A DNA stretch of 55,220 bases from Deltaproteobacteria bacterium (GTDB lineage Bacteria > Desulfobacterota > BSN033 > UBA1163), in contig JAGXTA010000088.1 of the NCBI GenBank assembly GCA_018333535.1, positions 1 to 55,220 of the forward strand. Direction: 5' to 3'. The notes beneath the pieces are model-generated. The model did no database searches. It was not told where the DNA came from and saw nothing but the letters and a program-made list of their open reading frames with translations. A program made the position numbers and the translations under genes. Positions 30,333 to 38,648 of this stretch are shown here, piece after piece (the first letter of the stretch is position 1; each line of letters starts with the position of its first letter).

Positions 30333-31748
30333 ATGGACCTCAGGGATTTCATCAATAGGTGTGAAAAAGAAGGGGAGTTAAAACGGATCAAGGCTGAAGT
30401 GGACTGGGACCTTGAGATCTCTCACATTGCGAAATTTGTTGAAGAGAAAAGCGGCCCGGCGTTGCTGTTTGAAAACATTAAGGGATACAAGAGCCCTGTC
30501 TTGACCGGCGCATTCGGGACAACCAAAAGGCTGGCAATCATCCTCGGAAAGAGTCCTGACCTTTCCATGGTCCAACTTACGAAGGAATGGGTCAATGTCG
30601 CCGTTAAGGAGGTCATTCGGGCAAAAGAACAGAAGGATGGCCCCATCTTCGAGAATATCCTCGAGGGTGATAAGGTCGATACGCTCGCCTTTCCATCCCC
30701 AAGGTTCTATGAACTGGACGGCGGCCGTTACTTTGGCACCGCCGTATTCATGGTGTTGCAGGATCCGGAGACCGGGGACATCAACCTCGGCACCTACCGC
30801 ATGGGCATCCTCGATGACAAAACCGTTGGCGTCCAGATTCTCAAGGGGAAAAAAGGCGACAGGATCATGAAGAAGTACGGAAAAGCTGGCAAAAAGATGC
30901 CGGCCTGCGCCATTATAGGCGGTGATCCTCTGCATATCTTTGCAAGCGCCGCCACCGTCAAGGCCAAAAGCGGGTACGATGTCGTAAGCTCATTGCGCGG
31001 CGAACCCATCGACATCGTAAAAGGCCAGCTCACCGGACTCCCCATTCCTGCGGCCGCGGAGATCGTCCTGGAAGGGGAAGTCGATCCTCAGAATTTGAGA
31101 AATGAAGGCCCCTTTGGCGAATATACAGGCTACTACACCGAAGAGTTGATCAAGCCGATTCCCAAACCCGCCCTTGAGGTGAAACGCATTTACTTCAGAA
31201 ACAATCCGGTCCTCTGGGAAACAAGCGTGGGCCGCCCCGTGGGGGATCAGCATATCCTCTATGCTTTTACGCGCAACGCAAGCTTGTGGACGGATCTGGT
31301 CAAGATGGAGATCCCGGGCATTAAATCGGTCTACACCCTGCCTGAAGCGTCCGGACGCTTCATTGTGGTCGTCTCCGTAGAGCAGATGTATCCGGGGCAC
31401 GCGGACCAGGTGGGGGCTGCAGTCATCGCAAGCAATACAGGGATGTATGGGATCAAGTGTGTGATTATCGTTGATGACGATATCGATGCGGACGACCTTC
31501 CGAGGGTATGGTGGGCACTTGGCACCCGTTACAATCCGGCGCGGGGAACGCAGATCATTAACAGAGGCAGGTCCACCCCACTCGACCCATCCCTCGGACC
31601 GGACGACAACAAGTTCATCACCTCTCGTATCATCCTCGACGCAACGATACCCTTTGAATGGAAAGTCAAACCCACGGAGATCAAGCTCTCGGAGAGTATG
31701 CTGTCAAAAGTAAAATCCCGCTGGAAAGAATATGGGTTTGAAGAATGA
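30333..31748 (+). CDS. UbiD-family (de)carboxylase, phenylphosphate carboxylase alpha/beta-like
   Basis: A 471-aa UbiD-family enzyme that uses prenylated FMN to add or remove CO2 on an aromatic ring. The start at 30333 (MDLRDFINRCEKEGE) fits the family and has an AAGGGGGAT site; an in-frame start at 30270 lies inside the promoter. Catalytic residues are in place: Arg156 (GTYRMG) and Glu258/Glu263 (NEGPFGEYTGYY), matching the R-E-E set of Fdc1. It is the first gene after the LysR-controlled promoter, followed by a HAD protein. Neighbours resembling gamma and delta subunits suggest it is one large subunit of a phenylphosphate-carboxylase-type complex; the substrate is inferred, not shown. Confidence 0.88.
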   Translation: MDLRDFINRCEKEGELKRIKAEVDWDLEISHIAKFVEEKSGPALLFENIKGYKSPVLTGAFGTTKRLAIILGKSPDLSMVQLTKEWVNVAVKEVIRAKEQKDGPIFENILEGDKVDTLAFPSPRFYELDGGRYFGTAVFMVLQDPETGDINLGTYRMGILDDKTVGVQILKGKKGDRIMKKYGKAGKKMPACAIIGGDPLHIFASAATVKAKSGYDVVSSLRGEPIDIVKGQLTGLPIPAAAEIVLEGEVDPQNLRNEGPFGEYTGYYTEELIKPIPKPALEVKRIYFRNNPVLWETSVGRPVGDQHILYAFTRNASLWTDLVKMEIPGIKSVYTLPEASGRFIVVVSVEQMYPGHADQVGAAVIASNTGMYGIKCVIIVDDDIDADDLPRVWWALGTRYNPARGTQIINRGRSTPLDPSLGPDDNKFITSRIILDATIPFEWKVKPTEIKLSESMLSKVKSRWKEYGFEE

Positions 31749-31750
31749 TT

Positions 31751-31860
31751 CTGGAATAATGGAATAGTGGAAGAATGGAATAATGGGTTCACTTTAATAC
31801 TTATCTAAAAATGAGTTTTGCCCCAATATTCCAACATTCCAGTGTTCCAATATTCCATAT
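31751..31860. repeat. 8-bp-period inverted array (F), after first UbiD gene
   Basis: The left arm (31751-31786) reads TGGAATAA/TGGAATAG/TGGAAGAA/TGGAATAA. The right arm (31823-31860) reads CCAATATTCCAACATTCCAG/TGTTCCAA. The arms are inverted copies with a 37-nt spacer. It starts 2 nt after the UbiD stop and ends 16 nt before the next gene. Confidence 0.82.
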
Positions 31861-31876
31861 TTTAAAGGAGAGACTT

Positions 31877-32434
31877 ATGGTTTTTGAAAAGAATCTTGAA
31901 AAGGCAAAGGAAAAGGCAAAAAAGGTAAAACTCTTTGTTCATGATGTCCATGGGGTTCTCACACAAAACACCTTCATCTGTGATATCGAGGGAAGGCGGA
32001 AATATGGGTTCTGGCATATGGATGGGTTTGGCGACCTCTCCCTGACGGCAAATGGAATCCAGATTGCTTTTCTCGACACGACCTCCATCGATGAGGAAGG
32101 GCTCTTTCGGGCTCGTGAACTGAAGCTCGATAAATTCTACTACAAAGTCAAAAACAAGATCGTGAAGATTGACGAACTTAAAAAGGATCTGGGAATCGGT
32201 GACGAAGATGTTGGATACATCGGCTGCGAAGTGACCGATATTGCATTGATGAAGAAGGTTGGGTTTGCTGTGGCAACAGCCGATGCCATTAACGAGGTAA
32301 AGGAGATTGCAGACTACATCACCACAGCTCCCGGAGGAAGAGGCCCCATCAGGGAAACCTGTGAATTCATCCTTAGAGCCATGGGAAAATGGGAAGAGTG
32401 GGTCGAGAAAGTCACCAGGATGGGATACAAATAG
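31877..32434 (+). CDS. HAD-family protein, delta-subunit-like, degenerate motifs
   Basis: A 185-aa KdsC-like HAD protein. An AAAGGAG site precedes ATG 31877; a longer in-frame ORF start lies inside the repeat and is rejected. Motif I reads HDVHGVLT (Asp23, His25): the second Asp of DxD, normally the general acid/base, is His. Motif II is DTT (67-69) instead of the usual S/T-G-R, and motif IV is GCEVTD (116-121) instead of GDDxxD. Phosphatase activity may thus be weak or lost, and it may be structural. It is about 45% similar by eye to the second HAD gene at 34226. HAD proteins are the delta subunits of phenylphosphate carboxylase. Confidence 0.8.
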   Translation: MVFEKNLEKAKEKAKKVKLFVHDVHGVLTQNTFICDIEGRRKYGFWHMDGFGDLSLTANGIQIAFLDTTSIDEEGLFRARELKLDKFYYKVKNKIVKIDELKKDLGIGDEDVGYIGCEVTDIALMKKVGFAVATADAINEVKEIADYITTAPGGRGPIRETCEFILRAMGKWEEWVEKVTRMGYK

Positions 32435-32498
32435 CTTCCATTAGAATGTCCATCCTGTATTTACGAATTGAATACTCTGCAAGGGCGGGCAAGAGGTT

Positions 32499-34154
32499 AT
32501 GACGGAGTTCCTCGAAGGGTTTGTGCCATATAGAAAAGAAGACGCAGAGAAATACAATCGGCTACGCTGGTGGTCTGGTTTGACGTTCGGCGACCTTCTG
32601 GATAAGGCGGCAAGCGTTTATCCGGACAAAGAAGCTTTTGTGGATGGAAGGAGCAGGCTCACCTATAAGGAGGCTAAGGAAAAGACAGATGGGCTGGCCA
32701 TTGGCCTGACGGACCTCGGCATTGCCCCACGGGATCGAGTGCTTATTCAGCTTCCCAACTGGAACGAGTTCGTTTTTGCCTATTTCGCTGTTCAAAAAAT
32801 GGGTTGCATTCCTGTGTTGCTTATAGATAGATATCGGCAGTATGAGATTGGCCACTTGCTTAAGCTGACAGGGGCCACCTTATGGATTGTTGCGGAAAAA
32901 TATAAGAAGACAGATTACCTGCCTATCGTGGAGGATGTGGTAAAAGAAAACCCGCAACTCAAGAACATCGTCCTAACAAGAAGCGAGGGACATGGATCCT
33001 TCAAAAGCATGGAGAGGTTGATTCTTGAAACAAAGTTGGATGCGGCTAACCTCAAAAGGCTTGCCCAGAGGAGGCCAGATCCTATGGAAGTAGCCCATAT
33101 GGGGCCAACGGGAGGAACAACCGGGTTGCCCAAGCTTGTTCCTCGCACCCATAACAGCCTCATATGCACTATGGAATATGCGGCCTATGCATGGGAGGTG
33201 AATTTTCATGATGTCTGCCTACTTGCCGGCCCTGTTGGCCATGACCTCGTCTTTACCAAGGGACTCTGCAGCACCCTTTTCGCCCTTGGCAAGAATATTT
33301 TTTTAGATTCCACAGAGATGAAAGATGTCTGTGAAACCATCCAAAGGGAGAGGGTGACAACGATCGTATGGACTCCTACCCTGGCAAAACGGTTGCTCGA
33401 TTTTGAGGGGCTGAAGGATTATGATCTGAGTTCTCTAAGAGCGATGCATTGCGGAGGCAGCACAAGTCTGCCGGAGATGGTCAAAGGGGTGAGAGAAGAT
33501 CTCCGATGCAACTTCTATAATGGTTATGGGGGCACGGAAGGCCAGACCACCTTAACACGGACAAACGACAGCCTTGAGACTATCCTCCATACAGTGGGCA
33601 AACCTACCTGCCCTTACGATATCTATAAGGTGGTCAGCCCGGACGGGAAAGACCTGCCTCCCAATACCCCCGGGGAATTGATGATCAAAGGGCCGGGAGT
33701 CTTTACCGGTTACTATAAGGCTCCGGATGAGAACGCAAAGGTTTTCAACGAAGAAGGATTCTTCAGGACGGGTGACCTGGCCATGATTGATGAAAATGGC
33801 GTTGTCACCCTCACCGGTCGAATCAAAGAGATGATCAATCGCGGTGGCGAGAGCATCAGCTCCGCAGAGATAGAGAACCTGATCAGCAGCCACCCTGAGG
33901 TCGCTCTTGTGGCGGTGATCCCCATGCCGGATCCGGTGTTTGGAGAAAGGGTCTGTGCTTACATTCAACCCAAACTCGGAGCAATCTTAAGTTTTGAAAA
34001 GATCATCACCCATCTCAAAGAGAAAAAAGCCTCGGTGCTTCAACTTCCGGAAAGGATCGAATTCATTGAGACCATGCCTTTTACAAAGGCCGAAAAGATA
34101 GATAAGAAATTTTTAAGAGAAGATGTTGAGAAAAAGTTAAAAGTAGTTCAATGA
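32499..34154 (+). CDS. EntE-like aryl-AMP ligase / aryl-CoA ligase
   Basis: A 551-aa adenylate-forming enzyme close to 2,3-dihydroxybenzoate-AMP ligases (EntE/DhbE). The N-terminus (FVPYRKEDAEKYNRLRWW) and LLIDRYRQYEIGHLLKLTGA are typical of that group. The ATP loop is GPTGGTTGLPKLVPRTHN, the A5 region is NGYGGTEGQ, the hinge region is GRIKEMINRGGESIS, and the catalytic Lys motif is KAEKIDKKFLRE. It should activate an aryl acid to the adenylate and, in a degradation setting, to the CoA thioester. Siderophore partners (EntB/EntF-like) are absent. Its place inside a UbiD cluster suggests it takes the carboxylated product, such as a hydroxybenzoate. Confidence 0.88.
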   Translation: MTEFLEGFVPYRKEDAEKYNRLRWWSGLTFGDLLDKAASVYPDKEAFVDGRSRLTYKEAKEKTDGLAIGLTDLGIAPRDRVLIQLPNWNEFVFAYFAVQKMGCIPVLLIDRYRQYEIGHLLKLTGATLWIVAEKYKKTDYLPIVEDVVKENPQLKNIVLTRSEGHGSFKSMERLILETKLDAANLKRLAQRRPDPMEVAHMGPTGGTTGLPKLVPRTHNSLICTMEYAAYAWEVNFHDVCLLAGPVGHDLVFTKGLCSTLFALGKNIFLDSTEMKDVCETIQRERVTTIVWTPTLAKRLLDFEGLKDYDLSSLRAMHCGGSTSLPEMVKGVREDLRCNFYNGYGGTEGQTTLTRTNDSLETILHTVGKPTCPYDIYKVVSPDGKDLPPNTPGELMIKGPGVFTGYYKAPDENAKVFNEEGFFRTGDLAMIDENGVVTLTGRIKEMINRGGESISSAEIENLISSHPEVALVAVIPMPDPVFGERVCAYIQPKLGAILSFEKIITHLKEKKASVLQLPERIEFIETMPFTKAEKIDKKFLREDVEKKLKVVQ

Positions 34155-34161
34155 TCGGTAA

Positions 34162-34195
34162 GACGATGAACAGTTCATCGTTCACCCTTCATTGA
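34162..34195. repeat. Short 7-bp-period hairpin (H), after ligase gene
   Basis: ACGATGAA-CAG-TTCATCGT is followed by TTCACCC/TTCATTG. The same units make up the rpoB-rpoC array at 18812-18899. It starts 7 nt after the ligase stop codon. Confidence 0.6.
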
Positions 34196-34225
34196 ATATT
34201 TTTTTAAAATTGTGGAGGTTTTAAA

Positions 34226-34768
34226 ATGAACGAGAAGGAAAAAGCCCTTGAAAAGGCAAAAAAGGTCAAATTCGTTATCCTCGACATTCATGGGATATTA
34301 ACTGACAATACCCTCTATTATACGGATGACGGAAAAAAGTCGGAATGTTTTTCCTTGAAGGACCGATTGGGGTGCATGGCCTTGCGGGAAGGCGGGATTG
34401 GCGTGGCTTTCCTGACCAGTAAAATTTCAAGGGCGGATGAACAGGTGGGCCATATCTATGGCGTTCCCCCTGAAAGGCTCTGGGGAACTTCCGCCAAGGT
34501 TGGAAAGCTTGACGAGTTTGAGAAGGAATCCGGCCTTAAAGATGAGGACTTATGCTATGTGGGAGATGAAATGATCGATCTCGGCGTTATGAAACGAGTC
34601 GGATTTTCAGCAGCGCCTTCCGACGGAGCAACCGAGGCAAAATCCGTAGCCAACTACATCACCCTTGCCGGTGGGGGAAAAGGAGTGGTTAGAGAGGTTG
34701 CTGAATTTATTCTCAGAGCGCAGGGGAAGTGGGAAGCCGTAGTGGAGAAGATATCCAAATCAGACTGA
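34226..34768 (+). CDS. HAD-family protein, phenylphosphate carboxylase delta-like
   Basis: A 180-aa KdsC-like HAD protein, preceded by GGAGG. Motif I reads LDIHGILT (Asp20, His22), with the same Asp-to-His change as the first HAD gene. Motif II is LTSK (about 63-66) and motif IV is GDEMID (113-118), closer to an active HAD phosphatase than the first copy. In phenylphosphate carboxylase the delta subunit is a HAD protein needed for the reaction with phenylphosphate. It lies 37 nt before the second UbiD gene. A KdsC role in lipopolysaccharide synthesis is unlikely given the context and motif I. Confidence 0.8.
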   Translation: MNEKEKALEKAKKVKFVILDIHGILTDNTLYYTDDGKKSECFSLKDRLGCMALREGGIGVAFLTSKISRADEQVGHIYGVPPERLWGTSAKVGKLDEFEKESGLKDEDLCYVGDEMIDLGVMKRVGFSAAPSDGATEAKSVANYITLAGGGKGVVREVAEFILRAQGKWEAVVEKISKSD

Positions 34769-34805
34769 TACTTAACGCCAACAAATAAAGAAAGGAGGAA
34801 AGATC

Positions 34806-36251
34806 ATGCCTTACACGGTTTTTAAAGATAACAGGGAATTTATCAAGGCGCTGGAAGCAAACGACGATCTCGTAACTATCCAGCAGGAGGTGGACTGGGA
34901 CCTTGAAATGGGAGCCATCGTAAGAAGGGTTTGCGAAAAGAAATCGGCCTCCCCTTATTTTAAAAAGATTAAGGACTATCCTGGGTTTGAAGCCTTTGGC
35001 GCACCTCTGGCAACCTATAAGAGGCTGGCCATTGCTATGGGGATGAAACCCGATGCCTCTGTGCCGGAGATATCGAATGAATATGTGAAGAGAACGACCG
35101 GCGACCCCGTTAAATCCATTCTCATGGACAAGAAGAAAGCGCCCTGCAAAGAGAACATCTGGACAGGGAAAGAGGCGGACCTCTTTAAGCTTCCCGGTCC
35201 CATGGTTCATGACGGGGATGGAGGAAGATATCTGGCAACCTGGCATTTTGTGGTATCCAAGGATCTCGATACTGAATTTGTCAACTGGGGAATGTACCGG
35301 CAGATGGTCTTCGATGAAAAGACGATGGTGGGCCCCGTGCTCCCCTTTTCCGATATGGGAAAGATGTTTTATGGAAAGTATGTTCCGAAAAACAAACCCA
35401 TGCCTTTTGCTACCGTCATCGGCTGTGATCCTCTGTCCGGCGTGGCGGCCTGTGCGCCCTCACCCATTCCTGAAGATGAGTTCACCGGAATGTTGATGGG
35501 AGCTCCTGTCGAACTGGTGAAGTGCGAGACCAACGATCTCTACGTTCCGGCTCATGCGGAAATCATTATTGAAGGCGAGGTCCTTCCGGACATCAAAATT
35601 GACGAAGCGCCTTTCGGAGAATACACAGGTTACCGAACATCTCCGAGAGAGCCCAGAACGGTGTACCGCGTCAACGCCATCACCTTCCGGAATAACCCCA
35701 TAGTGACGGTCTCCAACATGGGCGTCCCCACCGATGAAGGCCAGCTTCTCCGATCCTTCTCTCTGGGCCTTGAGATGCGGAAACTTCTGGAGAGCCAGGG
35801 CATTCCGATCACAGGCGTCTTTATGTTGCCCGAATCGACCCACCATCTCGTTGTGGTGGGAGTCAGACCCGCCTACAGCGGCATTGCAAGCCAGATTGCC
35901 AATCTCGTCTTCGGAAGCAAATTGAGCCCATGGTTCACGATGGTGGTGGTTGTGGACAATGAAACCGATATCTACAACAAAGACGAGGTCATCCATGCCC
36001 TCTGCACAAAATGCCATCCGATACGTGGGATCCGAAAATATGAACAAGCCCCTGGAACTCCGCTCTATCCCTTTGCCGATCCGGAGGAGCGGAAATGGAG
36101 CCGCGGTTCCCAGGTGCTCTTCGACTGCACTTTCCCCCTTGACTGGCCCAAGGCATCCATTCCCATTAAGGTCTCCTTTAATAATGTCTACCCCAAGGAG
36201 ATTCAGGACATGGTTCTGAAAAACTGGAAATCCTATGGATTTAAAGATTGA
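34806..36251 (+). CDS. UbiD-family (de)carboxylase, second large subunit
   Basis: A 481-aa UbiD-family enzyme with AAAGGAGG before its ATG. Arg165 (GMYRQM) and Glu267/Glu272 (DEAPFGEYTGYR) keep the prenyl-FMN catalytic set. It is clearly different in sequence from the first UbiD gene, as expected for alpha/beta subunits of a heteromeric complex. The next gene, a small gamma-like subunit, begins 11 nt after its stop. Together with the HAD genes this gives a full alpha-beta-gamma-delta set. Confidence 0.88.
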   Translation: MPYTVFKDNREFIKALEANDDLVTIQQEVDWDLEMGAIVRRVCEKKSASPYFKKIKDYPGFEAFGAPLATYKRLAIAMGMKPDASVPEISNEYVKRTTGDPVKSILMDKKKAPCKENIWTGKEADLFKLPGPMVHDGDGGRYLATWHFVVSKDLDTEFVNWGMYRQMVFDEKTMVGPVLPFSDMGKMFYGKYVPKNKPMPFATVIGCDPLSGVAACAPSPIPEDEFTGMLMGAPVELVKCETNDLYVPAHAEIIIEGEVLPDIKIDEAPFGEYTGYRTSPREPRTVYRVNAITFRNNPIVTVSNMGVPTDEGQLLRSFSLGLEMRKLLESQGIPITGVFMLPESTHHLVVVGVRPAYSGIASQIANLVFGSKLSPWFTMVVVVDNETDIYNKDEVIHALCTKCHPIRGIRKYEQAPGTPLYPFADPEERKWSRGSQVLFDCTFPLDWPKASIPIKVSFNNVYPKEIQDMVLKNWKSYGFKD

Positions 36252-36262
36252 GGAGGAAACAC

Positions 36263-36523
36263 ATGGCTAAAAAAGAGTATGATACGTTTATCTTGATCGA
36301 GCTGTCTCAGGTTCCAGAAGATAAGGAAATGGAGATCATTGTCCGTGACCTCACGCCAGAGGATCGCAGATATAAATATCGAAGTTTCTATGCAACCGCA
36401 ATGATTTCAAAATCCGAATCAAAATATCCCGATCGTCTTTGGGTAAGGCTGGGAAGAGGTCAACTCCAGGAGAAACCCTGGTCCGTGAAAATCTTAAAAG
36501 AAGTGAACAAATTTAGTTATTAA
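36263..36523 (+). CDS. Small protein, phenylphosphate carboxylase gamma-like
   Basis: An 86-aa protein (MAKKEYDTFILIELSQVPE...). The start is the ATG at 36263 with GAGGAGG upstream. It is mostly beta-strand-like, charged, and lacks membrane segments or known catalytic motifs. Size and position directly after a UbiD subunit match the gamma subunit (PpcC, about 10 kDa) of phenylphosphate carboxylase. I assign it by size, position and general character, not by a motif. Confidence 0.6.
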   Translation: MAKKEYDTFILIELSQVPEDKEMEIIVRDLTPEDRRYKYRSFYATAMISKSESKYPDRLWVRLGRGQLQEKPWSVKILKEVNKFSY

Positions 36524-36552
36524 GGGTCTCAAAATTGAATTGACATGCACCG

Positions 36553-36634
36553 CAAAATCTCCCCTGGCCCCTCTTTTCCAAAGAGGGGTAATTTCCCTCC
36601 CTTTGGAAAAGGGAGGTGAGGAGGGATTTTATAA
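36553..36634. repeat. Double palindrome repeat, second copy
   Basis: CCCCTCTTTTCCAAAGAGGGG (36568-36588, split here by spacing) and CCTCCCTTTGGAAAAGGGAGG (36597-36616) form two palindromes in the same layout as 3512-3590. The flanks (AAAATCTCCCC, GAGGGATTTTATAAA) are also related. It separates the gamma-like gene from the third UbiD gene. Confidence 0.75.
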
Positions 36635-36688
36635 AACAATGTCGTCTTTATTATGAGACTGTTAATAATACCTCGAGGACATGACCCG

Positions 36689-38047
36689 ATGCCATTATCA
36701 GGGATCAAATATTTTATTGAGGAGTTGAGGGCGCGGGGGGACATTCTTTCCATCTCAACTCCTCTCGACCCGAAATATGAAATCTCGGCCTTCCTCTCCG
36801 AGATCGGAAAGAAGGACGCCCCCGCCATTCTCTTTGAAAAGGTGAAGGGCCACCGTTTACCTGTCGTGGGAAACCTTCTCGGAACGAGGAGACGGCTCAG
36901 CCTTGCCCTTGGCATTGATCCTGACAAACTCTTTGAAGAATTTCCAAAGCGAATGGGAAAGGGAATTGCGCCAGTTCTCACTCGAGATGCGTCTCCCAAA
37001 GTGGTGGCCAAGAAAGGAAAAGGGGTGGACCTTACTAAACTCCTTCCTGTCCTGACCCACTATGCAGGAGATTCCGGCCCCTACATCACGTCCGGTTTCT
37101 CGTCTGCCAGGGATCCAGAGACCGGTGGAATCGGAAGGGGCCTTCACAGAATGGAAATGAGGGGAAAAAATCGACTCGGCATATCACTGCTCAACCCTCC
37201 CCTTGCGGAAATCTACGGAAAATATAAGAGGATGCGCCGGCGGATGGAGATTGCCACGGTCATCGGCATGGACCCTCTCATCTTCCTTGCCTCAATCCTG
37301 AAAGCGCCTGCAGGGGTGGACAAACTCTCCATAGCCGGAGGCATCAGAGGAAAAGCTGTGCCAATGGCAAAGGCTGAAAACATCGATCTTGAAATTCCTG
37401 CCTTTGCCGAAATCGTGATCGAAGGTTTTATCGACCCCAAAGGTAAGGAAGAGGATGGCGTTCTTGGAGAATCGAGCGGATACTATATGGGGTTCTCAAA
37501 AAGCCCTACCATCCAGGTCATAGCCATCACTTTCCGAAAAAAACCTCTTTATCATGCCATTGTTCCCTGGAGCCTCGAGGTGGATAACCTTCTCTATCTC
37601 GTTCATGGTCTCGACTTTGTTCCAAAGATGAAGAGGGAAATTCCTTCCATCAGAGAGGTCCGCCTCATCCCCGGAACATTCGGTTCTCACGCTGTGATCA
37701 GTCTTGATACGGAGAATAGAGGCGAAATCCGAAGAGCCCTATCGCTTGCCCTCTCTTTTACCAATATTAAAAAAGTCATTGCCGTCAATACCGATATAAA
37801 CATACAGGACGATCAGGAACTGGAATGGGCTCTGGCAACCCGATTCCAGGCAGACAAAGACCTGATGGTCATGACCAACCTGAGGGGGCAACCCATTGAT
37901 CCCTCTTCGGGGGATGGATTCTTAACAGCAAAGATGGGATTGGATGCGACAAAACCCAGGCTTAAAGGATTTGAAAAGGTGGGAGTCCCTGAGGGGGTGA
38001 AAAAAAGAATTACTCCTGTCCTTCAGAAATTCGTCAAAGGGAGATGA
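36689..38047 (+). CDS. UbiD-family (de)carboxylase, third copy
   Basis: A 452-aa UbiD-family enzyme. The start at 36689 (MPLSGIKYFIEELRARGD) has GAGGA 9 nt upstream; an ATG at 36653 is less likely. Arg154 (HRMEMRG) and the second acidic residue Glu261 are present. The first Glu of the usual pair is Asp256 (EEDGVLGESSGYY), and the usual PF is VL. It resembles the archaeal-type/UbiD single-subunit group more than the two other copies. It is coupled to ubiX (1 nt between stop and start). It may act on a different substrate from the alpha/beta pair. Confidence 0.86.
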   Translation: MPLSGIKYFIEELRARGDILSISTPLDPKYEISAFLSEIGKKDAPAILFEKVKGHRLPVVGNLLGTRRRLSLALGIDPDKLFEEFPKRMGKGIAPVLTRDASPKVVAKKGKGVDLTKLLPVLTHYAGDSGPYITSGFSSARDPETGGIGRGLHRMEMRGKNRLGISLLNPPLAEIYGKYKRMRRRMEIATVIGMDPLIFLASILKAPAGVDKLSIAGGIRGKAVPMAKAENIDLEIPAFAEIVIEGFIDPKGKEEDGVLGESSGYYMGFSKSPTIQVIAITFRKKPLYHAIVPWSLEVDNLLYLVHGLDFVPKMKREIPSIREVRLIPGTFGSHAVISLDTENRGEIRRALSLALSFTNIKKVIAVNTDINIQDDQELEWALATRFQADKDLMVMTNLRGQPIDPSSGDGFLTAKMGLDATKPRLKGFEKVGVPEGVKKRITPVLQKFVKGR

Positions 38048-38048
38048 G

Positions 38049-38648
38049 ATGAAGAGAATAATCGTTGGAATCTCCGGTGCCACCGGAGCGATCTATGGCA
38101 TCAGGCTGCTCGAAGTCCTCTCAAAATCGAATGTGGAGACCCATCTGATCATCACCGAGGCCGCTGAAAGAACGATTCGTATGGAGACCGATTGGAGCAT
38201 AGAGAAAGTAAAATCTTTGGCAAAGGTCGTTTATGATATCAAAGATGTGGGAGCGGATATCGCCAGTGGTTCTTTCCACACCGATGGAATGGTCGTGATG
38301 CCCTGTTCCATCAAGAGCCTATCGGCGATTGCCAATTCTTTTAATGTGAACCTTCTCATTCGGGCGGCAGACGTAACGATTAAGGAAAGAAGAAAATTGG
38401 TTCTTGCAGTGAGGGAAACACCTCTTCACAAAGGCCACCTCAACCTGATGATGAATCTCGCCGACCTTGGGGTGATCATTCTTCCGCCCATCCCTGCCTT
38501 CTACTTCCATCCCAAAACCATGGACGACCTGATTAACCATACGGTCGGGAAAGTCCTCGATCTGTTCCATATCGAGCACGATCTCTTTGCCCGCTGGGGA
38601 AGCGCCGGGATCAAAAAGACTCTGAGAAAGAAAGGATTGAACCATTAG
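38049..38648 (+). CDS. ubiX: Flavin prenyltransferase UbiX
   Basis: A 199-aa enzyme that attaches a dimethylallyl group to FMN to make the prenylated FMN cofactor of UbiD enzymes. Signature segments are present: GISGATGAIYGIRLLEVL (7-24), MPCSIKSLSAIANSF (near residue 85) and RETPLH (near residue 124). Its start is 1 nt after the third UbiD stop. Its own stop overlaps the presumed ATT start of the downstream riboflavin kinase. One UbiX could supply all three UbiD proteins here. Confidence 0.95.
   Translation: MKRIIVGISGATGAIYGIRLLEVLSKSNVETHLIITEAAERTIRMETDWSIEKVKSLAKVVYDIKDVGADIASGSFHTDGMVVMPCSIKSLSAIANSFNVNLLIRAADVTIKERRKLVLAVRETPLHKGHLNLMMNLADLGVIILPPIPAFYFHPKTMDDLINHTVGKVLDLFHIEHDLFARWGSAGIKKTLRKKGLNH

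Noticed and set aside
32499-34154. Siderophore biosynthesis gene entE
   Set aside because: No entA/B/C/F-like genes or transporters are present; the context is a UbiD cluster.
31877-34768. KdsC (KDO 8-phosphate phosphatase) genes
   Set aside because: Both have His in motif I, occur beside UbiD subunits and not with lipopolysaccharide genes.
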